This document shows positions 58,157-64,000 of a stretch of 64,000 nt of DNA, one piece after another (position 1 is the first letter of the stretch; every line of letters begins with the position of its first letter). Source of the DNA: Dyadobacter jejuensis (GTDB lineage Bacteria; Bacteroidota; Bacteroidia; Cytophagales; Spirosomataceae); NCBI RefSeq assembly GCF_003149085.1, contig NZ_QGDT01000001.1, forward strand, positions 744,001 through 808,000, given 5' to 3'. The position numbers and the translations under genes were made by a program. The notes below the pieces were generated by a model that did not search any database, was not told where the DNA came from, and was given only the letters and a program-made list of their open reading frames with translations.

Positions 58157-60532
58157 ATGCAAATTAATACTATTCTTATTTCGGGGCTACTCTGTGTACT
58201 GTCTCTGCTCACCATGGCCCAAAAGCCAGGGACGGTACTCACGGGCCAGGTTTGGTCGGAGGATGGGGAAGCCCTTCCAGGGGCAACGGTAAGTCTTCAA
58301 GGGACTTCTTATGGTACCACGGCTGATGCGGACGGCAGGTATGTGCTGAAGCAGGTCCGGCCCGGTCGGTATCAGCTGTTGGTGGTCTTTATGGGATACG
58401 AGACGGTTTCTAAAGACATCACGGTCAGCGTCGGGGAGCCAATCGAGCAGAATTATAAACTCGTGTCTACGACTCGTGAACTGGAATCATTGTCGGTGGT
58501 AGGGAGAACTGAAACCACGGAAGTGAATCGCCAGGCATATAATGTCACGGCCATAGATGCCAAAAAATTACAAAACTCTACACTGGATTTGTCCCATGCC
58601 CTCGACCGAGTGGCAGGCGTACGGGTGAGGGAAAGTGGGGGCGTGGGTTCCAATATGAATTTCTCTTTGAATGGATTTACGGGTCGCCAGGTGAAATTCT
58701 TTCTAGATGGGGTGCCTATGGATAATTTTGGTTCCTCCTTCCAGCTCAATAATATCCCTATTAACCTCGCCGAGCGGGTAGAGGTATATAAAGGGGTAGT
58801 GCCGATCTGGCTGGGTTCTGATGCTTTAGGAGGGGCGGTCAATATCGTGACTAGCACCCGGCAGAATAGCTATCTGGATGCCTCCTATTCGTATGGTTCG
58901 TTCAATACCCACCGTACGACGGTCAATGCGGGTTATACCAGCAAAAATGGCTTCACGGCCCAGCTGAATGCCTTTCAAAACTACTCCGACAATAACTATT
59001 GGATTAACGTCGACGTGGCCGACATCAACACCGGGGCCTATTTTAGAGATCAACGCTTGAGACGCTTCCACGACACCTATCATAACGAAACGGTGATTGC
59101 CAATGTAGGGGTGGTCAACAAAAAGTTTGCCGATCGGCTCCTAATAGGGATTACACTGGGTAAGAATCGGGCCGAGATCCAGACGGGCGCCAGGATGGTG
59201 AGCGTGTTTGGAGCCTGGCATCGCAAAGGGAATATTGTGATGCCTAGCTTGAAATATCAGAAAAACGATCTGTTTGTCAAGGGATTGAATGTCAATGTTT
59301 CGGCTAATTATAACCTGGGTCAGGAGCAGAATGTAGATACCCTCTATCGCCGCTACAACTGGTTTCAGCAATTTAAGCAGTACGATGGGCTAGGTAGTGA
59401 GCGCGAACGGTCGCTATACCGTTTTAGAAATAATAATGGTCTGGTCACTGCCAATATGAGCTATCAGATCGATTCTAAACACTCCATTACCCTCAACAAC
59501 GTCTACAACACTTTTAACCGGAGAGGGGAGGACGAACTTTTTCCTGATGCCGAAAAATATGAGCAGCCTAAGGTGAACAAAAAGAATGTGCTGGGCCTTG
59601 GCTATAAGTACGATTATAGCGAGCGCTGGAACACCTCGGTATTCCTGAAGCAGTTTACTCAATACAACCAGTACTCGGTGTCCTACAATCCGAGTGGGAA
59701 CTGGGGGGACAATGCGTACGAAGAGCAGAAAAACAGTTTTACGAAGCTGGGCTATGGGATAGCTTCTACCTTTTTTCTGCTGGAGAAGTTACAGCTCAAG
59801 GGCTCTTTTGAAAAAAGCTACCGTTTACCCGAAACCGATGAACTTTTTGGTGATCTGATCAACCTGGAAGGCAATATCGCACTCGATCCGGAAACGAGCT
59901 ATAACTATAATCTTGGCTTTAGCTATCAAACCAATATTAATAAGTTCCATCGAATTGGCTTGGATGCCAACCTGCTCTATCGCGATGCCCAGGGCTTTAT
60001 ACGTCCCCGGCTCAATGCCAATCAGACCAAGCAGGTTATGGATAACCTGGCCGATGTGACCAACTTTGGGATCGATGGGGAGGTGCGCTATTCCTACAAA
60101 CAGCTACTGACGGCGAGTGTAAACCTGACCTATCAGGATCTGCGCAATAATACCCGTTTCGAGGAGGGATATACCATCGAAAGCCCGCTTTACCGCGACC
60201 GTATCCCCAATATGCCCTTTATGTTCGGGCATGCCGATGCCTCATTATTCCTGAAGGACTTTATTAAAAAAGGAAATTCGCTCACATTGGGCTATAACCT
60301 CCTGTTTGTACATGCCTATTACCTCTATTGGCCGAGTTTGGGTAGCGATAAGCTCGATATCCCCCGGCAGGTAAGTCACGATGTGAATATGGTATATGCC
60401 ATGGCCAACGGAAAATATAATATATCTCTAGAGTGCAAAAATCTTCTGGATGCTAAGCTGTTCGACAATTTTAGCCTGCAAAAGCCTAGCCGGGGCTTCT
60501 ATGTCAAACTGCGCTATTTTATTAGTAAATAA
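58157..60532 (+). CDS. TonB-dependent siderophore-type receptor (XusA-like), copy 2
   Basis: 791 residues. Signal peptide (MQINTILISGLLCVLSLLTMAQ), carboxypeptidase-regulatory-like domain (about 28-95, LTGQVWSEDGEALPGATVSL), plug (LSHALDRVAGVRVRESGG, VGSNMNFSLNGFTGRQVKFF, ERVEVYKGVVPIWLGSDALG) and a barrel ending GFYVKLRYFISK. The plug is clearly related to receptor 1 (shared VGSN, NLNG-type, IEVYKG/VEVYKG and SSFQLNNIP versus SSFNLNNIP). Followed by a DUF4374 gene, so this is a second receptor/lipoprotein pair, probably for a different siderophore. Confidence 0.94.
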   Translation: MQINTILISGLLCVLSLLTMAQKPGTVLTGQVWSEDGEALPGATVSLQGTSYGTTADADGRYVLKQVRPGRYQLLVVFMGYETVSKDITVSVGEPIEQNYKLVSTTRELESLSVVGRTETTEVNRQAYNVTAIDAKKLQNSTLDLSHALDRVAGVRVRESGGVGSNMNFSLNGFTGRQVKFFLDGVPMDNFGSSFQLNNIPINLAERVEVYKGVVPIWLGSDALGGAVNIVTSTRQNSYLDASYSYGSFNTHRTTVNAGYTSKNGFTAQLNAFQNYSDNNYWINVDVADINTGAYFRDQRLRRFHDTYHNETVIANVGVVNKKFADRLLIGITLGKNRAEIQTGARMVSVFGAWHRKGNIVMPSLKYQKNDLFVKGLNVNVSANYNLGQEQNVDTLYRRYNWFQQFKQYDGLGSERERSLYRFRNNNGLVTANMSYQIDSKHSITLNNVYNTFNRRGEDELFPDAEKYEQPKVNKKNVLGLGYKYDYSERWNTSVFLKQFTQYNQYSVSYNPSGNWGDNAYEEQKNSFTKLGYGIASTFFLLEKLQLKGSFEKSYRLPETDELFGDLINLEGNIALDPETSYNYNLGFSYQTNINKFHRIGLDANLLYRDAQGFIRPRLNANQTKQVMDNLADVTNFGIDGEVRYSYKQLLTASVNLTYQDLRNNTRFEEGYTIESPLYRDRIPNMPFMFGHADASLFLKDFIKKGNSLTLGYNLLFVHAYYLYWPSLGSDKLDIPRQVSHDVNMVYAMANGKYNISLECKNLLDAKLFDNFSLQKPSRGFYVKLRYFISK

Positions 60533-60569
60533 TTACCCCTTATCATATATTTTAATTCAAAACAAAAAC

Positions 60570-61799
60570 ATGAAAAAGTCATATCTTCAATTATATTTAG
60601 CATTGGGAATGGGTCTGTTTCTAGCTGGGTGCAGCGACGATAATACCACCGAGCCCACCCCCACGCCGACGCCTACTAGCGCACGTTATGTAGTAGCCTC
60701 CTCGCCGATAGGCTCACAAGGGGTGGCCGATTACCTACTGACCACCAGCGACCTCTCCCAAGGCACGATAAGTACTGTAGGGCAGGGTATAGAACAGGAC
60801 GGCTCGTATCGGTATTATGTTACCCATAAAAACAAATTTTTTAGCCTATTATACGGTCAGGGGAACCCTGGTGCCGTTACCACCTATGAGCTTGATGATA
60901 ACGGAGCGCTACAAAAAATCTCCGACTTTCAGTCGGAAACGGTACAGGTCTTTACTACGGCCGGGGACGATATCTTGACGATCAAAGTACCTCGTAGCGG
61001 AAATGAAAGTGCTTCTTGGTTCCGTATCAATGCCGATAAGTCGCAAATTGTGGGCGAAGGACAAATCAATATTGTATCCCTGGCGGGTAACGGAGAACGG
61101 GCGCACTTTACCTGGGCTACCCAGGTAGGCGACAAGGTATATGCCCCTTATATGAGTATCAAGGGGGCGTCGCCCGATGTCTTCGGGACGGCTTATCCCG
61201 ACAGCAGCTGGATCGCCGTATTTTCTTACCCGAGCATGACCTACGAGAAAACGATCAAAGACGACCGTACCAGCTTCATTGGGTCTTATTTCAATAATGG
61301 TCTGGCGGTCGACGAGTCCGGCGACGTGTATGCCTTTTCTCCGGCGGCAGCTACCAATGCAGGAGTGCCCACCTCCACCAACCCTTCGGCTATCATTCGT
61401 ATCAAAGGGGGGACTACCGAGTTCGATCCCAGCTATTTCTTTAATGTTCAGGAAAAATCGGGGGGCTATAAAATGGCCAATCAAACTTATTTGGGCAGTG
61501 GTAAAATCCTACTCTATATGTATGGAAATGTCAACGAAAACGCTGGCAACAAGCGACTGGCCATTGCAGACCTTTATAACCAAACCTTTACCTGGGTAAA
61601 TGGTATACCCGAAGTGGTTTCTTCTTCGTCGGCATCGTATAATAACAATACCATCAGCGACGATAAAAAGCAGGTTTATGTGGGTATCAATACCGAGGCT
61701 GGTAGCTGGGTGTATACCATCGATATAGAATCGGCTGTGGCCCAGCAGGGGCTAAAAGTAGAAGGTGGCGCCATTACCGCCATTGTCAAAGTAAAATAA
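60570..61799 (+). CDS. DUF4374 lipoprotein (XusB-like), copy 2
   Basis: 409 residues from the ATG at 60570. Lipobox LFLAGCSDD followed by a Thr/Pro linker (TEPTPTPTPTS) and propeller-like repeats (YVVASSPIGSQGVADYLL, HFTWATQVGDKVYAPYMSIK, VYVGINTEAGSWVYTIDIES). Same family as 43730-45082 but shorter. Start 37 bp after the receptor stop. Surface capture of ferric siderophore is inferred from the Xus-like layout. Confidence 0.88.
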   Translation: MKKSYLQLYLALGMGLFLAGCSDDNTTEPTPTPTPTSARYVVASSPIGSQGVADYLLTTSDLSQGTISTVGQGIEQDGSYRYYVTHKNKFFSLLYGQGNPGAVTTYELDDNGALQKISDFQSETVQVFTTAGDDILTIKVPRSGNESASWFRINADKSQIVGEGQINIVSLAGNGERAHFTWATQVGDKVYAPYMSIKGASPDVFGTAYPDSSWIAVFSYPSMTYEKTIKDDRTSFIGSYFNNGLAVDESGDVYAFSPAAATNAGVPTSTNPSAIIRIKGGTTEFDPSYFFNVQEKSGGYKMANQTYLGSGKILLYMYGNVNENAGNKRLAIADLYNQTFTWVNGIPEVVSSSSASYNNNTISDDKKQVYVGINTEAGSWVYTIDIESAVAQQGLKVEGGAITAIVKVK

Positions 61800-61804
61800 T
61801 AGGA

Positions 61805-61877
61805 CGCTTCTCCGCTCATTTCCCATACTTGTTCGCTAAGCAGGGAATGGGAAATGAGGAGGGGAGAGCGGTTTTTT
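61805..61877 (+). terminator. Terminator after the DUF4374 gene, iron locus 2
   Basis: Large hairpin: inner 12-bp perfect stem CTCATTTCCCAT / ATGGGAAATGAG with a 20-nt loop, outer G/C-rich pairing CGCTTCTCC with GGGGAGAGCG (imperfect), then TTTTTT. Confidence 0.88.
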
Positions 61878-61945
61878 CAGTAGGTCCATCGGTCCTAAGT
61901 GGCTGGGTTTATTAAGTTTTTGGTAGAAACGAGGGATAAAAAGAT

Positions 61946-62830
61946 ATGGAGAGGAGCGACGACATCAGCAAAAGAAAGCACGAGCCGGAGGCAGGGGCGC
62001 CACTACGGCCCCATGCCTCGAGTCATCACCTGAGCGAAGCTTTTTTTGCGATCACGACCATCGAAGAGGAAGCTGATAACAGAAGGACCCGTCTGGCTGG
62101 TCCGGGCTATTATGAGGTGACTTGGTTTACCGACGTGGAATCGGACTATCTCCATGTAATCGATGGGAATCAGGTTTCGGTGGTGGCCAATCAGGTATAC
62201 TTCACGGTGCCCGGTCAAAAACAAAGTTTGGAGCCTCGGGGGGCGCGTGGTTTTCGAATGGCTATAGCAAAGGATTTTTTTGAAGTCACCTTAGGAAGTG
62301 ATGTCTATTGGCTGGTGAGCGCCGCTTCCAACTTTTCAGTCGTGATTCCCAGTTGTTCTTTAAAGGTGTTGAATATGCTGACTGACCTGATTCGCATGGA
62401 GTATATCGGCAACCGTCGGTCGGCCATACTCGGGTCTTATCTGCGCAGCTGGTTCCTGCATTGTATAGAAGTTCAAAAAAGGAACTGTACGCTATCAGCC
62501 GAAGATCCACGCCTTCAGGTATTGATAGAAACGGTAGATAGGAATTATCGCCGGCAGCATCAGGTGGCATTTTATGCCAAACGGCTGTGTGTAAGTGCCA
62601 AACGACTCAATGAAGTGAGCCGAAAATCGTTTGGAAAAACCATATCCCAGCTCATTAACGACCGACTCATCCTCGAGGCCAAACGGGAAATGGGGGATAT
62701 CCAAAAACCTATTAAGGAAATTAGCTATGAACTGGGGTTTTCCGAGCCCTCTTACTTTACTCGTTTCTTTAGAAAACAAACGGGCTGTAGTCCACAGGAC
62801 TTTCGTAAGAAGGTTGTGGATCTAAAATAA
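61946..62830 (+). CDS. AraC-family regulator, iron locus 2
   Basis: 294 residues. The N-terminal half is of cupin type (YYEVTWFTDVESDYLHVIDG, QVYFTVPGQKQSLEPRGARG). The C-terminal DNA-binding domain reads VAFYAKRLCVSAKRLNEVSR, FGKTISQLINDRLILEAKRE and IKEISYELGFSEPSYFTRFF. This branch differs from the PchR-like regulator of locus 1. It lies between the receptor pair and the membrane genes, 68 bp after a strong terminator. Confidence 0.92.
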   Translation: MERSDDISKRKHEPEAGAPLRPHASSHHLSEAFFAITTIEEEADNRRTRLAGPGYYEVTWFTDVESDYLHVIDGNQVSVVANQVYFTVPGQKQSLEPRGARGFRMAIAKDFFEVTLGSDVYWLVSAASNFSVVIPSCSLKVLNMLTDLIRMEYIGNRRSAILGSYLRSWFLHCIEVQKRNCTLSAEDPRLQVLIETVDRNYRRQHQVAFYAKRLCVSAKRLNEVSRKSFGKTISQLINDRLILEAKREMGDIQKPIKEISYELGFSEPSYFTRFFRKQTGCSPQDFRKKVVDLK

Positions 62831-62912
62831 CCTGGTGCCCCCCCCCATCTCCGCTCTCACCCTGCCGGAGGGAGCCTAGGCATGTGTATCACCTAAAACA
62901 GCATTCAGCGAA

Positions 62913-63245
62913 ATGTTTAGTACCATTTTTTTACTATTTCTAATTGGCTTTATCGTGTGGATGAATACCTCTAAGCGGATCGCCTGGCCTGATAAAAACC
63001 GGACCCTGACCTATATGGCCAGCAGTCCCAATTATAGCCTGGTGGCGGTGGGAGGCTTATTCCTGATGGCCACCACCCTTTGTGTGGCCTCCATGGGTTT
63101 GGGAAGCGGGCTATTTGCCGCAGTCGTGGTACTGATGGCCGTAGGATCGGTCTCTGTTCTATTCTTCCCTTTCCGTTATTTCGGTCTAAAAGGCATTATT
63201 ATCCTATATATCTGCTCTCTCGTTATCGAACTCCTTACCCTTTAA
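62913..63245 (+). CDS. Small membrane protein, DUF3325-like
   Basis: 110 residues with three to four helices (IFLLFLIGFIVWM; LVAVGGLFLMATTLCVASMG; FAAVVVLMAVGSVSVLFF; IIILYICSLVIELL). Size and place, directly before a DUF3649-like and a PepSY gene, match the DUF3325 proteins found beside siderophore receptors in Pseudomonas and relatives. Probably part of an inner-membrane ferric-siderophore reduction complex. The family call rests on context and helix pattern. Confidence 0.7.
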   Translation: MFSTIFLLFLIGFIVWMNTSKRIAWPDKNRTLTYMASSPNYSLVAVGGLFLMATTLCVASMGLGSGLFAAVVVLMAVGSVSVLFFPFRYFGLKGIIILYICSLVIELLTL

Positions 63246-63249
63246 TCGT

Positions 63250-63549
63250 ATGCCTGCCAATAAGAAACACCTTACCAAGTCCCCCTGGCTGCGGCTGAGC
63301 AAAATTCTGGCCGGTACTGTGGGTGGCTATGCCGTAATGATGAGCCTGCACCTATTTCTTACCGCCTTTTTGCCCAAAGAAAATGTGATCATAACGGCCT
63401 TTTTTACGGGGTATATCCTCTGGGCTTTTTTGCTTCTCTACGCATTCGTTGCATCCAATGTGTGGCGTGTATGGGCGATTTATATCGCCTGTACCTTACT
63501 GTTCTCATTGCCTTACCTGCTGAAAATAAATCTCAACCATGGATATTAG
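63250..63549 (+). CDS. Small membrane protein, DUF3649-like
   Basis: 99 residues. LSKILAGTVGGYAVMMSLHL and FFTGYILWAFLLLYAFVASN fit DUF3649 iron-transport-associated proteins (GGYA motif, then an AFVA-type helix). Starts 4 bp after the DUF3325-like gene, and its 3' end overlaps the PepSY gene start by 11 bp, so the three are translationally coupled. Confidence 0.78.
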   Translation: MPANKKHLTKSPWLRLSKILAGTVGGYAVMMSLHLFLTAFLPKENVIITAFFTGYILWAFLLLYAFVASNVWRVWAIYIACTLLFSLPYLLKINLNHGY

Positions 63550-64000
63550 GAAGTACAACATCTATTTTCACACCCATACCATCAGCGGGATCTTCATCGC
63601 AGCGCTTTTATATGTGATCTTTTTTGCCGGGTCATTCTCCTTCTTTAAGGACGATATCTCGGCTTGGCAAAAGGGGGAGTCGATCGTAGCACATAAGCCC
63701 GTGCCGCTATTGAATCCTGTGATCGACTCCTTGGCCGGAAAATACAATATGCTTGGCCGGAATATCGATTTTAACTTCCAGCGACAAGGCCAGGGGAGTT
63801 ATGTGAGTATGACCGCCTCGGCCGACAGCACCATCAGCAAACCAAAGCCAAAGCCTGCCGGCAAAAGAAAGGGTAGGGGCCGAAGGGGAGGCGACGACGA
63901 TTCGGCCTACTTTCTTTATAGTTTCCAGGACCATAAAGCCAAGGGCGACTATGCCCAAGCCTACGATATGGGGGAATTCCTGTACCGGCTTCATTTCCTG
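63539..64000 (+). CDS. PepSY-domain membrane reductase (3' end outside window)
   Basis: Start ATG at 63539-63541, inside the DUF3649-like gene; 154 codons are visible and open to the window end. Begins MDIRKYNIYFHTHTISGIFI followed by a membrane helix (AALLYVIFFAGSFSFF), the usual start of PepSY-associated membrane proteins (FoxB/FpvG/XusC type), and a first periplasmic loop with PepSY-like text. That loop holds a charged insertion, KPKPKPAGKRKGRGRRGGDD, not typical of the family. Predicted to reduce or help release ferric iron from siderophore. No flavodoxin part is visible yet, unlike the reductase of locus 1. Confidence 0.88.
   Translation, partial: MDIRKYNIYFHTHTISGIFIAALLYVIFFAGSFSFFKDDISAWQKGESIVAHKPVPLLNPVIDSLAGKYNMLGRNIDFNFQRQGQGSYVSMTASADSTISKPKPKPAGKRKGRGRRGGDDDSAYFLYSFQDHKAKGDYAQAYDMGEFLYRLHFL

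Noticed and set aside
60909-61484. 191-codon minus-strand frame inside the second DUF4374 gene
   Set aside because: Shadow of a G/C-rich coding region; no motif and no upstream signal.

Overview
This window comes from a Bacteroidota chromosome, most likely of the Cytophagales type. The evidence is a SusC/SusD pair with an ECF sigma/FecR regulator pair, TonB-dependent receptors with N-terminal carboxypeptidase-like domains, a type IX (Por) secretion C-terminal domain, HTH-NarL two-component systems, and several promoters with the Bacteroidota -7 element TAnnTTTG. I saw no rRNA or tRNA genes and no classical insertion sequence. Functions were assigned by reading motifs and domain order; no database search was run.

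Layout: (1) 1-1520, the end of a glutathionylspermidine-synthase-family gene and a DUF983 protein. (2) 1521-15090, a visibly more AT-rich block with a propeller-type sensor kinase, its NarL-type response regulator, and a 2685-residue secreted protein built from nine GEVED + Ig-like units. (3) 15092-20300, a zinc metalloprotease lipoprotein, a GT39 glycosyltransferase, and a Fic protein with a tiny convergent VbhA-like antitoxin. (4) 20363-30689, a sulfated-glycan uptake locus read on the minus strand: ECF sigma, FecR anti-sigma, SusC, SusD and two sulfatases. (5) 30854-35311, a lipid kinase, SurE, a GT14 glycosyltransferase, a PhyH dioxygenase and a truncated globin. (6) 35432-48151, iron locus 1: ApbE flavin transferase, PepSY/flavodoxin reductase, DUF2271 protein and ankyrin protein, divergent from a TonB receptor and a DUF4374 lipoprotein, with a PchR-like AraC regulator. 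Inside it lies an array of about 1.8 kb of palindromic repeats flanking a small GIY-YIG nuclease gene. (7) 48427-54775, KatG, a YdeI/DUF1801 protein, a DUF4256 protein, a second two-component system and a damaged membrane-protein gene. (8) 54772-57545, a zinc locus: DUF3299-like protein, His-rich lipoprotein, MerC-like protein and ZigA/COG0523 GTPase, with two near-identical TTTGCAACA palindromes. (9) 58157-64000, iron locus 2: TonB receptor, DUF4374 lipoprotein, AraC regulator, DUF3325-like and DUF3649-like membrane proteins, and a PepSY protein cut by the window end.

How the genes work together: the two iron loci each combine an outer-membrane receptor, a surface lipoprotein and an inner-membrane PepSY reductase, the logic of the Bacteroides XusABC xenosiderophore system. 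Locus 1 adds a probable flavinylation module (ApbE plus a TGAS site in the DUF2271 protein). A shared AATTAGTCTAAAT-type box lies at or near three start regions of locus 1, with a weaker version at locus 2. The zinc locus is probably Zur-controlled. The most unusual elements are the palindrome/GIY-YIG array, the convergent Fic antitoxin, the flavinylation module and the GEVED megaprotein.
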